A stretch of 64,000 nt of DNA from Anisakis pegreffii (lineage: Eukaryota > Nematoda > Chromadorea > Rhabditida > Anisakidae): positions 1 through 64,000 of the forward strand of contig JAPYMA010001360.1 of NCBI GenBank assembly GCA_035041965.1, read 5' to 3'. Positions within the stretch are counted from its first letter, which is position 1, and each line of letters starts with the position of its first letter. Below are positions 1 through 12,400 of this stretch, in pieces. The notes under the pieces are model-generated. The model ran no database searches. It saw only the letters and a program-made list of their open reading frames with translations, and was not told where the DNA came from. The position numbers and the translations under genes are program-made.

Positions 1-197
1 GGGAACACGACAATTGGCCAAGCGACATCTGCCAACACGATGTTTCGCCAAAAAAGTCGGTCACACAAACTTTGTTCGCGAACGCTTAGGCTTACGCTGA
101 GGCTACGCTTACGTTGAACCTAGACGAAGTTTGTGTGACCGACTTTTTTTGGCGAAACATCGTGTTGGCAGATGTCGCTTGGTCAATTGTCGTAGAC
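1..197. mobile_element. Foldback (inverted-repeat) element, short-tandem-repeat type
   Basis: The arms at about 8-74 and 125-193 are near-perfect reverse complements of about 67 bp around a spacer of about 50 bp. The right arm can be read as three related 15-mers, each of the form TTGG-C-AA-TGTCG, so the arms are built of short tandem repeats. No transposase frame is present, so this is a non-autonomous foldback or MITE-like element. Its left edge lies at the window edge and may be cut. A related element lies at 63288-63614. The open frame running through it on the minus strand is only a by-product of the palindrome. Confidence 0.75.
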
Positions 198-647
198 CCA
201 GCATAGGTATGAGAGTAGCACATTTTCTGATAGTGGTTCTAATTGGCGTAAAAGTGACTTGACTTAGCTTGACTGTAGCTGTATTAAAGCTCAGTGAGCC
301 AAAACATTGAAACATCTTGACTGGAATTTCACCACGAACTATCTTGAGTTAACGTACCACATAGCGGATTTCGCATCGCTTGAGATTGACTGACCTTGAT
401 TTGGATCAAACTTTGAGCTTTCTTAAATTCTGTAAACATGATGTGGACTTAAACTGACCTGACCAGACTTCGGCATGCGATTCAGAGAAGTATTTAGTCA
501 TCTATGCACAACCTAACGGCAGTGACCTAGTAAACTCATAGCTGAGGAACAAGCTTTCGGAACTGGTCGCTCCTTAGAGGTAGAGGTATCGCATAAGAGA
601 TTAGTTATTCAGTTTGTTGCGGCAGAAATTGTATTAGGTGATGACAA
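198..647. other. Spacer between foldback element and satellite
   Basis: No exon, RNA gene or repeat was recognised here. The stretch is unique AT-rich sequence leading into the satellite array. Confidence 0.5.
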
Positions 648-3600
648 TAGTTGCACTGGCATATGAAAGGGAAAAAACTGCCCCTGTAAAAATGAGTTTT
701 ACAAACGTAGGGTATGAATTGCCTTATGAAGTTAGCGGTAGGTCTGGAAAGTTCGCCTGGACCACTCATCTGTAGAGTCGAGTTGCTGATTGGTGACTCG
801 AAGCTCTCAGGTGTTTGTGGTTACTCGCCGAAGCTTATCTATTAGCTAGTGTCATGACGGCATTCATACACATCTATGATGCTATCCTTATTTCCCTTGC
901 CAGTGCAGTTATTGTCCATCATAAGTGCTAATGAGGTACTTGATAAGTATAGTAAATCCATCCGAATGAGAGGAGGAGCATTATGAGTTTTGTGGTTATG
1001 AGTTGTTAACAGGCAGATACTTAATTAGCATGAAACTTCAAAGTCAGCGTCTCTGTTTTAAATAGCTACACTGGCATATGAAAGGAAAAAATATCCCTAT
1101 AAAACTGAGTTTCACAAACGTAGGGTATGAATCGCCTCATGAAGTTAGCGGTAGGTCTGGAAAGTTCGCCTGGACCACTCATCTGTAGAGTCGAGTTGCT
1201 GATTGGTGACTCGAAGCTCTCATGTGTTTGTGGCTACTCGCCGAAGCTTATCTATTAGCTAGTGTCATGACGGCATTCATACACATCTATGATGCTATCC
1301 TTATTTCCCTTGCCAGTGCAGTTATTGTCCATCATAAGTGCTAATGAGGTACTTGATAAGTATAGTAAATCCATCCGAATGAGAGGAGGAGCATTGAGTT
1401 TTATGGTTATGAGTTGTTAATAGGCAGATACTTAATTAGCATGAAACTTCAAAGTCAGCATCTCTGTTTCAGATAGCTACACTGGCATATGAAAGGAAAA
1501 AATATCCCTATAAAACTGAGTTTCACAAACCTAGGGTATGAATCGCCTCATGAAGTTAGCGGTAGGTCTGGAAAGTTCGCCTGGACCACTCATCTGTAGA
1601 GTCGAGTTGCTGATTGGTGACTCGAAGCTCTCATGTGTTTGTGGCTACTCGCCGAAGCTTATCTATTAGCTAGTGTCATGACGGCATTCATGCACATCTA
1701 TGATGCTATCCTTATTTCCCTTGCCAGTGCAGTTATTGTCCATCATAAGTGCTAATGAGGTACTTGATAAGTATAGTAAATCCATCCGAATGAGAGGAGG
1801 AGCATTGAGTTTTATGGTTATGAGTTGTTAATAGGCAGATACTTAATTAGCATGAAACTTCAAAGTCAGCATCTCTGTTTCAAATAGCTACACTGGCATA
1901 TGAAAGGAAAAAATATCCCTATAAAACTGAGTTTCACAAACGTAGGGTATGAATCGCCTCATGAAGTTAGCGGTAGGTCTGGAAAGTTCGCCTGGACCAC
2001 TCATCTGTAGAGTCGAGTTACTGATTGGTGACTCGAAGCTCTCAGGTGTTTGTGGTTACTCGCCGAAGCTTATCTATTAGCTAGTGTCATGACGGCATTC
2101 ATACACATCTATGATGCTATCCTTATTTCCCTTGCCAGTGCAGTTATTGTCCATCATAAGTGCTAATGAGGTACTTGATAAGTATAGTAAATCCATCCGA
2201 ATGAGAGGAGGAGCATTGAGTTTTATGGTTATGAGTTGTTAATAGGCAGATACTTAATTAGCATGAAACTTCAAAGTCAGCATCTCTGTTTCAAATAGCT
2301 ACACTGGCATATAAAAGGAAAAAATATCCCTATAAAACTGAGTTTCACAAACGTAGGGTATGAATCGCCTCATGAAGTTAGCGGTAGGTCTGGAAAGTTC
2401 GCCTGGACCACTCATCTGTAGAGTCGAGTTACTGATTGGTGACTCGAAGCTCTCAGGTGTTTGTGGTTACTCGCCGAAGCTTATCTATTAGCTAGTGTCA
2501 TGACGGCATTCATACACATCTATGATGCTATCCTTATTTCCCTTGCCAGTGCAGTTATTGTCCATCATAAGTGCTAATGAGGTACTTGATAAGTATAGTA
2601 AATCCATCCGAATGAGAGGAGGAGCATTGAGTTTTATGGTTATGAGTTGTTAATAGGCAGATACTTAATTAGCATGAAACTTCAAAGTCAGCATCTCTGT
2701 TTCAAATAGCTACACTGGCATATGAAAGGAAAAAAATATCCCTATAAAACTGAGTTTCACAAACGTAGGGTATGAATCGCCTCATGAAGTTAGCGGTAGG
2801 TCTGGAAAGTTCGCCTGGACCACTCATCTGTAGAGTCGAGTTGCTGATTGGTGACTCGAAGCTCTCATGTGTTTGTGGCTACTCGCCGAAGCTTATCTAT
2901 TAGCTAGTGTCATGACGGCATTCATACACATCTATGATGCTATCCTTATTTCCCTTGCCAGTGCAGTTATTGTCCATCATAAGTGCTAATGAGGTACTTG
3001 ATAAGTATAGTAAATCCATCCGAATGAGAGGAGGAGCATTGAGTTTTATGGTTATGAGTTGTTAATAGGCAGATACTTAATTAGCATGAAACTTCAAAGT
3101 CAGCATCTCTGTTTCAGATAGCTACACTGGCATATGAAAGGAAAAAATATCCCTATAAAACTGAGTTTCACAAACCTAGGGTATGAATCGCCTCATGAAG
3201 TTAGCGGTAGGTCTGGAAAGTTCGCCTGGACCACTCATCTGTAGAGTCGAGTTGCTGATTGGTGACTCGAAGCTCTCATGTGTTTGTGGCTACTCGCCGA
3301 AGCTTATCTATTAGCTAGTGTCATGACGGCATTCATACACATCTATGATGCTATCCTTATTTCCCTTGCCAGTGCAGTTATTGTCCATCATAAGTGCTAA
3401 TGAGGTACTTGATAAGTATAGTAAATCCATCCGAATGAGAGGAGGAGCATTGAGTTTTATGGTTATGAGTTGTTAATAGGCAGATACTTAATTAGCATGA
3501 AACTTCAAAGTCAGCATCTCTGTTTCAGATAGCTACACTGGCATATGAAAGGAAAAAATATCCCTATAAAACTGAGTTTCACAAACGTAGGGTATGAATC

Positions 3601-6600
3601 GCCTCATGAAGTTAGCGGTAGGTCTGGAAAGTTCGCCTGGACCACTCATCTGTAGAGTCGAGTTACTGATTGGTGACTCGAAGCTCTCAGGTGTTTGTGG
3701 TTACTCGCCGAAGCTTATCTATTAGCTAGTGTCATGACGGCATTCATACACATCTATGATGCTATCCTTATTTCCCTTGCCAGTGCAGTTATTGTCCATC
3801 ATAAGTGCTAATGAGGTACTTGATAAGTATAGTAAATCCATCCGAATGAGAGGAGGAGCATTGAGTTTTATGGTTATGAGTTGTTAATAGGCAGATACTT
3901 AATTGGCATGAAACTTCAAAGTCAGCATCTCTGTTTCAAATAGCTACACTGGCATATGAAAGGAAAAAAATATCCCTATAAAACTGAGTTTCACAAACGT
4001 AGGGTATGAATCGCCTCATGAAGTTAGCGGTAGGTCTGGAAAGTTCGCCTGGACCACTCATCTGTAGAGTCGAGTTACTGATTGGTGACTCGAAGCTCTC
4101 AGGTGTTTGTGGTTACTCGCCGAAGCTTATCTATTAGCTAGTGTCATGACGGCATTCATACACATCTATGATGCTATCATTATTTCCCTTGCCAGTCAGT
4201 TACTGTCCATCATAAGTGCTAATGAGGTACTTGATAAGTATAGTAAATCCATCCGAATGAGAGGAGGAGCATTGAGTTTTATGGTAATGAGTTGTTAATA
4301 GGCAGATACTTAATTAGCATGAAACTTCAAAGTCAGCATCTCTGTTTCAAATAGCTACACTGGCATATGAAAGGAAAAAAATATCCCTATAAAACTGAGT
4401 TTCACAAACGTAGGGTATGAATCGCCCCATGAAGTTAGCGGTAGGTCTGGAAAGTTCGCCTGGACCACTCATCTGTAGAGTCGAGTTACTGATTGGTGAC
4501 TCGAAGCTCTCATGTGTTTGTGGCTACTCGCCGAAGCTTATCTATTAGCTAGTGTCATGACGGCATTCATACACATCTATGATGTTATCCTTATTTCCCT
4601 TGCCAGTCAGTTATTGTCCATCATAAGTGCTAATGAGGTACTTGATAAGTATAGTAAATCCATCCGAATGAGAGGAGGAGCATTGAGTTTTATGGTTATG
4701 AGTTGTTAATAGGCAGATACTTAATTAGCATGAAACTTCAAAGTCAGCATCTCTGTTTCAGATAGCTACACTGGCATATGAAAGTAAGAGAAATGTCCCT
4801 ATAAAACTGAGTTTCACGAACGTACGGTATGAATCGCCTCATGAAGTTAGCGGTAGGTCTGGAAAGTTCGCCTGGACCACTCATCTGTAGAGTCGAGTTG
4901 CTGATTGGTGACTCGAAGCTCTCATGTGTTTGTGGCTACTCGCCGAAGCTTATCTATTAGCTAGTGTCATGACGGCATTCATACACATCTATGATGCTAT
5001 CCTTATTTCCCTTGCCAGTGCAGTTATTGTCCATCATAAGTGCTAATGAGGTACTTGATAAGTATAGTAAATCCATCCGAATGAGAGGAGGAGCATTGAG
5101 TTTTATGGTTATGAGTTGTTAATAGGCAGATACTTAATTAGCATGAAACTTCAAAGTCAGCATCTCTGTTTCAGATAGCTACACTGGCATATGAAAGGAA
5201 AAAAATATCCCTATAAAACTGAGTTTCACAAACCTAGGGTATGAATCGCCTCATGAAGTTAGCGGTAGGTCTGGAAAGTTCGCCTGGACCACTCATCTGT
5301 AGAGTCGAGTTACTGATTGGTGACTCGAAGCTCTCAGGTGTTTGTGGTTACTCGCCGAAGCTTATCTATTAGCTAGTGTCATGACGGCATTCATACACAT
5401 CTATGATGCTATCCTTATTTCCCTTGCCAGTGCAGTTATTGTCCATCATAAGTGCTAATGAGGTACTTGATAAGTATAGTAAATCCATCCGAATGAGAGG
5501 AGGAGCATTGAGTTTTATGGTTATGAGTTGTTAATAGGCAGATACTTAATTAGCATGAAACTTCAAAGTCAGCATCTCTGTTTCAGATAGCTACACTGGC
5601 ATATGAAAGGAAAAAAATATCCCTATAAAACTGAGTTTCACAAACCTAGGGTATGAATCGCCTCATGAAGTTAGCGGTAGGTCTGGAAAGTTCGCCTGGA
5701 CCACTCATCTGTAGAGTCGAGTTACTGATTGGTGACTCGAAGCTCTCAGGTGTTTGTGGTTACTCGCCGAAGCTTATCTATTAGCTAGTGTCATGACGGC
5801 ATTCATACACATCTATGATGCTATCCTTATTTCCCTTGCCAGTCAGTTATTGTCCATCATAAGTGCTAATGAGGTACTTGATAAGTATAGTAAATCCATC
5901 CGAATGAGAGGAGGAGCATTGAGTTTTATGGTTATGAGTTGTTAATAGGCAGATACTTAATTAGCATGAAACTTCAAAGTCAGCATCTCTGTTTCAGATA
6001 GCTACACTGGCATATGAAAGGAAAAAAATATCCCTATAAAACTGAGTTTCACAAACCTATGGTATGAATCGCCTCATGAAGTTAGCGGTAGGTCTGGAAA
6101 GTTCGCCTGGACCACTCATCTGTAGAGTCCAGTTACTGATTGGTGACTCGAAGCTCTCAGGTGTTTGTGGTTACTCGCCGAAGCTTTTCTATTAGCTAGT
6201 GTCATGACGGCATTCATACACATGTATGATGCTATCCTTATTTCCCTTGCCAGTGCAGTTATTGTCCATCATAAGTGCTAATGAGGTACTTGATAAGTAT
6301 AGTAAATCCATCCGAATGAGAGGAGGAGCATTGAGTTTTATGGTAATGAGTTGTTAATAGGCAGATACTTAATTAGCATGAAACTTCAAAGTCAGCATCT
6401 CTGTTTCAAATAGCTACACTGGCATATGAAAGGAAAAAAATATCCCTATAAAACTGAGTTTCACAAACCTAGGGTATGAATCGCCTCATGAAGTTAGCGG
6501 TAGGTCTGGAAAGTTCGCCTGGACCACTCATCTGTAGACTCGAGTTGCTGATTGGTGATCCGAAGCTCTCATGTGTTTGTGGCTACTCGCCGAAGCTTAT

Positions 6601-7012
6601 CTATTAGCTAGTGTCATGACGGCATTCATACACATCTATGATGTTATCCTTATTTCCCTTGCCAGTGCAGTTATTGTCCATCATAAGTGCTAATGAGGTA
6701 CTTGATAAGTATAGTAAATCCATCGGAATGAGAGGAGGAGCATTGAGTTTTATGGTTATGAGTTGTTAATAGGCAGATACTTAATTAGCATGAAACTTCA
6801 AAGTCAGCATCTCTGTTTCAGATAGCTACACTGGCATATGAAAGGAAAAAAATATCCCTATAAAACTGAGTTTCACAAACCTAGGGTATGAATCGCCTCA
6901 TGAAGTTAGCGGTAGGTCTGGAAAGTTGGCCTGGACCACTCATCTGTAGAGTCCAGTTACTGATTGGTGACTCGAAGCTCTCAGGTGTTTGTGGTTACTC
7001 GCCGAAGCTTAT
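648..7012. repeat. Satellite array, about 15.5 monomers of 411-412 bp
   Basis: The marker GTTAGCGGTAGGTCTGG recurs at 731, 1144, 1555, 1966, 2377, 2789, 3200, 3611, 4023, 4434, 4846, 5258, 5670, 6081, 6493 and 6905, giving a period of 411-413 bp. Copies are nearly identical apart from the first, which is the most diverged, and the last, which stops at about 7012. Two linked variant forms exist. Type A has GAGTTGCTG with CTCATGTG and GGCTAC. Type B has GAGTTACTG with CTCAGGTG and GGTTAC. Each monomer contains an imperfect inverted repeat around GAGTCGAG...CTCGAAGCTC. A 2-bp GC deletion in three monomers opens a frame of 63-65 codons; I do not regard it as a gene. No 5S rRNA, spliced-leader RNA or tRNA sequence was recognised in the unit. 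Confidence 0.97.
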
Positions 7013-8435
7013 TTCAGACTTGGCATGAGCTGAGGTGTAAGTTCAAAAAATGTTTTATAAAGATAGCGTTTCCGGGATGAAAATTTCTCAATGTTTATTA
7101 TTCGAACATCCAGGTGATGGCCTGAGGAATTGAAGGCCGGGTAGCACTCGTCAGTGGTTCATTGGATTTTGTTTTTGATTATTGGATTCGTATTATGAAT
7201 TCGTTGGCTGTATACATATTGTGCGTTTGTTTATACCAATTTTCATACCTTTTTTCACCTTTTATTTATTCACTGTGTTATTTGACTGCTGTATTTTAAT
7301 GAGCTATCTATCTCCAGAACCAGACGTAGGGTGGGGACTTGGATTGAATTCAAATAGGAAATGTCCTGCCTAACTGAATTTCTCTGAACTTCGAACTCTT
7401 CTTCACTTCTTTTAATGTGGACACTTTTGTGTGAATCTGTGCTGCACTTTCATATAGGTTTGAAAATGGAACATTTGCTTAGCCAAGGAAATAGCATCAC
7501 ATCACTGGAAGTTAATCACAAATTGGCTTGACTTCTTGTAAGTCCACCGGACTTGGCATTGTGTGAGAATGACTGGCCCTTGAATTGAACATGACCATAG
7601 ATGCTCCCAAACATTGGTTTAATCAACGAAAACTATTGTACAGCAGCACATTCGCTTAAATACGCTCATGCTCTGCTGTTGTTTTGTTCCATCGGTGTTT
7701 TCGCGAATGTGTTGTGTTATGTAGCATCTATTTGCTGATTATTGTGTTTCGTTTTTATTGTTCTTGTTTTATGTTTTTATTGTGTTTGCTGTTTTTATTA
7801 TCTTTATTGTGTTGGGTATCATCGTGTTTTTTATTCGTGCTTATTATTATTGTTGTTGTTATTATTACTATTGTTGTGATTATTCTGTTCTTATTATTAT
7901 GCTGTCGCGCCACGGATAGTTTGCTCGGCATGGTTCTGCGGTGTTCCGAATATGGTACTTCTGAATCGAAAAGCTCGTTTAGGCTCCGCACAAACCACTG
8001 AGACAAATTGGACGTTATCAACTACGTCGAGCTTAACATTCAGGGTCGTTTTTTGAACACTTTTGCTGAGACTAACAATAAGCTAAATTCCAAAACATGA
8101 AAGGTCCGTGGCGTGAAAGGTGAATAAATGTTTTTCCATGTGTTCCTACACAATACCCTAACGTCGGGATGGAGTTGTCGCCGAGTGCCACTATCCGTCG
8201 ATTTCAATGCGTTTAGAAGTGTTTTGGCAGCGAACCTTGTCGTTTTGTGAGGATGAGTTTAAGGGAATTTAACTGCAGTGCAGGTATTTGGTCTTGTCAC
8301 GGTTGCTGCGTTACAGTTTGGAGCAAGTCAGTTTTAACACATGAACTATTAGAAGATAGGTTAGGCTGGTATCTGTGGACTAAGCATGAGGAGAAGAGTA
8401 TTGTCATAAGCAGACTCGATTTGGACTTTTAAGTG

Positions 8436-8500
8436 AAAAAACATCATCACAATGGCTTCCCATCATAGCATAACTGCTAGAAATATTGGTTTGCCGTCGC
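8436..8500 (+). repeat. Fragment of the hAT-type MITE family
   Basis: About 60 bp, starting AAAAAACATCATCACAATGG, matches with substitutions an internal part of the full element at about 39839-39900. No ends or target-site duplication are visible here. Confidence 0.45.
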
Positions 8501-8798
8501 GTTGGATAGTTCCGACTTCGCCGGTTGAACCCGACAGGAGATAATTTATCCCCACCGCCCTCAATGAAAGCCACTGATATACACAATCGCAATTATCAGA
8601 CGACAATGCCATAATCTCTTATCAACGAAAATGTTGTGTTTGCGGCTTTGGGAAAATATGATATCCATTTATGTCTTCCACATTTTCAGTTTCCAACGAT
8701 CAGTTTTTGCTGGGTAAGATGAATCAACTAGAGCAGCATATTAAACATAAGTCAACAACCATTTTTGATGTATTTATAGGTAGAATGGTTGGGTCGAT

Positions 8799-8975
8799 AT
8801 GTCTTTATGTATAATATTCACACATGAATAGAATATTTGCTCATTCATTTCGCTAGAATTTTTATATTTATAGTATTCACATATGAATAGAGTATTTGCT
8901 CACTGAGTTCGCTAGAATTTTTCTATGTATAATATTCACACATGAATAGCGTATTTGCGCATTCAATTCACCGCA
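8799..8975. repeat. Three tandem copies of about 60 bp
   Basis: The core, a TATTCACA-type word followed by ATGAATAG and ending in TTTGCTCA and CGCTAGAATTTTT, appears three times at about 60-bp spacing. The third copy is the most diverged. Confidence 0.8.
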
Positions 8976-9485
8976 GTTTTTATGTCAACAATGAAGAGTC
9001 TTCGGTAGCATTGTTGATGGTACATCCTGGCTGATTGTATTGAGAGTATACGGTCGACTGTTATCAGCCACTTTATTGAACGACAGTAATCCCTTGTAAC
9101 GATTGTATGACGGCCATTTGGGTTGTACGCGGAATATTTGCGATAAATTCTGCAATTGGTAGTTTTATTTGATGCTCATGGATTATATGGACAGTCCAAG
9201 TGAGTTGAGCGGTATATGTTTGCAGTGAACGGAATGTCTTTAGTGATAAGCAGACGTTCTGATTCATCGATGAGATGGTTAATCACTTATGCATGCGTCA
9301 CTCATTCCTGATCACTTTGCAAACAAACAGTGTTATATGGCTTATCATAAATTATGTTTTCATGTTCAATAGATCAATTCTGATCGATAATTGATCAGTG
9401 ATGGTCCGATTTTCACATCCTCATTACTTCTATTGCTAAAATTGATGCAATTTTTATGGATGAGCTCTCAATGTCTAATATATTA

Positions 9486-12400
9486 TCAAACTACCTGATC
9501 ATTCTTCTTGAATTTATAGATGTTGTATGCAAAGAATATTGGAATGAATGTTAAAGGAAGCACGGTCATTATCCATCCGAGAATGTTTGCCAGTGCAGGC
9601 AATGCGTATTCTTGAAGGCCATTTCCATAGCTCAGTGTTGTATCAAATTGTTCTTTTGTTGCAAATATAAAGATTACCTGAAAAGTCGCATATAATCGGC
9701 CAATTTAATCAGTGTTTTTGATTATTTATTGCTTATTTATATGCGTAGTCAGAATTGCATTATTCTTTCATGGCTCCATTCTATTCAGGTTCGTATTCAA
9801 AGCGATTCATTCCATTGGATAAGGTTATTTTTTGGCTACGAAAATGATAAGTCTTTACCATAGATGAAATAGGCGCAACAATCAACCATATGAACATAAC
9901 GTAATAGCCAGTGGGTCCAATCAATTGTGACAATTTATTCCTCGGCTCACCGATCATCATTCTGATGTCAGCGATGAAATTTCGAATGCCTTAAAGATGG
10001 TTCAATCAATATAAGGAGAAATGAGTATCAGAATCGAAACGAACAAATCGTGATAACCTCGCAGACAGTTTGTTTGCGTATCAAATAAGTACGTTATTCG
10101 AAACATTCATGGAATTACTGTCATCGACGGATGAATACAAGAGAATAATTTGAATAGCTAACCGTATATGAAACAAACGATAGCAAGTTCCGCAAAAACA
10201 AGTAATAACAATGCACACGATCCACTATACGTATCAAATACTTTAAAATAATATATTCCTGCCTGAAATATTTATAGAATTTTGTTCTTCAATGATCAAA
10301 AAACTCAACAAGGATGTTACTAATCAGATGATTAGCATTATCGAGAGGTAACTTCATTTTGAATAGTAAGTATTTGAAATGTTGTAGATAAACGGGGAAA
10401 GTTTATCACAGCATACACAAGATCAATTGCTGCCGAAAAGAGATGATAAGTTGGCAGAGGCTTACCCGAGTGCACATGATGAGACCGATCGAGAACAATG
10501 TGGCACAGGTACCGAATACAACATATATCTTCTTAGGCACTAATCTTGGAAACAAATCACAGATTGCTGTACAAACCGCCTGAAAATAATCCTCGTTAAC
10601 TACTAATTTGGGTAGCGGTTATTTATCCCCCATCAACCTTCAAACTGAGGTCTGTGTTAAGTGAAGCAACCCCAAATGGAAACCCATCATATCAGTCGTT
10701 GAAACGAATAAATGGCCACGGTGAATTTATAGCAGAAATATTTCGGATTGTGCACAATTCCTTATAAGACACTATCACAGCGCAGCAATTCTCGCAAAAG
10801 CAACGAAAATTCTTCCGTGATTGTGAAAGAGAATTTGAGGATTGTAAAGGAGGAGAACTGACTAATTCTTCGATAGAATTTTCTCAAATGTGAGATTTTT
10901 TTTATTCAGTCACAAGGAAACTTTAATATAGCCGAGAAATCATCCGCAACAAACTTCATCATCAACCGATCAATTTTTTGAGTTTCTTCTGAATCGTCAT
11001 TATTTTGTAGGGGATTCACCTAGATCGCTGAAGCGAGGTAATCGCAGTCTGTCGTACGGCTAAAGGAGAGCATAACAGCACTGCAGAACCACCCTTACCA
11101 TAAGCATCGCTAACACAGTGGCTGCGTAAGTGAGCGATACGGAATTTTGATCGGGAAACTTTTGAATGGACGAATGCAAGAAGCGTGACTCAAACCTCAG
11201 TAACACCAAATTGAGTGCTGAGGCCTAGGATTGCCAACATGACGAAGAAGAGTGTTGACCAGAACCATGAGAGCGGCATTTTGTTAAATGCTTCGGGATA
11301 TGCCACAAAGGCGAGTCCAGTCCCTGAAATCTCCTTCCGCAAATCAATGCTTCACACTAACAATTGACCACCGGGACAGCAAGGGAAACTGAAATGTCAA
11401 CTAAAGAAGGTTGCCAGGTGATGATTCTCACTTTACTGCATATGTTCTGAAAGTAACGATTTTGCAAATTGCTCTATGTATAGACTCATGCTCTTGGTAG
11501 CTGAGTGCGATGAATTTTAGAAGATACTATCAGCGATATTCAGCTGCGCAACTTGAGAACGTAAAAAGTTACCACTCTGAAGGACTTGATTGACTGGTAC
11601 ATTCATACGTTTTGCCATGAATCCGAGAACACTAAAAACGGCCGTTCCTCCGAAAATACTCATGAATGAATCGGATAAACACAAGATAATCGAATCACGG
11701 AAGCAGTTATGGTTGAATGAGTTATAGCTCGAAAGCGATATGATACCACCCATACCAACTGCTAAACTGTAGCAGACTTGCGTTGCGGCTGCCTTCCACG
11801 TCTGTAAGCAACCAAAATAAATGTCACTATGCAAACGCATAACTGATGAACGAGTGAATTCATCAGGAATGTCTGTTGGTATCTTTATATCCAGCCCAGA
11901 TTCTTCACTGGAAGAGCACTCATAAGAAAATAACATACACTTATCCGTCCCAAGTAACTGAAATCAGGATTCAATAAATAGTAATCAATTCCTTGTTTCG
12001 CACCATCCAACGTTACTCCACGAACGAACAAAATCGCAATGATTATGTACGGGCATGTTGCCGTGAAGAACGAAATACGTCCAATGTACTTGACACCTTT
12101 CGATAAGCATAGCGCTGTTATAATCCAGACAAGAGCTAATGATACAACCATTTTCCAGTTCATTCCACCTAAGTCGTACATATCATCATTCCGTTCCAAA
12201 ACGTAGCGACTGAAAATTTTCAATGAATTCATGCGGGGATGATCGCCGATGATTTCAGTGAGCACTAGTTAATTGATCGTTGAACTACTGTTCGTTGGGT
12301 TATTAGAGGTCACAACTAATTGATATAAGAGAATTTGAATTTTCCGATAAAAAAGTATTTCAGATACCGATGCATGCTTATCGATGGATAGTTGATTTCT

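Larger units (their letters stand above)
7013..9485. other. Gene-poor stretch with low-complexity DNA
   Basis: No supported gene. About 7730-7905 is T-rich low-complexity sequence made of TTATTGTTG-like words, which produces hydrophobic open frames on one strand and Asn/Thr-rich ones on the other. The stretch also holds a three-copy repeat at 8799-8975 and a hAT-MITE-like fragment at about 8436-8500. The right end is the 3' flank of the SLC6 gene. Confidence 0.6.

Noticed and set aside
4107..5945. Repeated 63-65 residue proteins in the satellite
   Set aside because: They exist only in monomers with a 2-bp deletion, differ from neighbours by frame only, and have no splice or regulatory context.
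648..7012. 5S rRNA / spliced-leader RNA cluster as identity of the tandem array
   Set aside because: Tandem units of this kind often carry 5S or SL RNA in nematodes, but no recognisable 5S core or SL leader was seen in the monomer.
7684..8021. Hydrophobic and Asn/Thr-rich frames on opposite strands
   Set aside because: Both come from TTATTGTTG-type low-complexity DNA.
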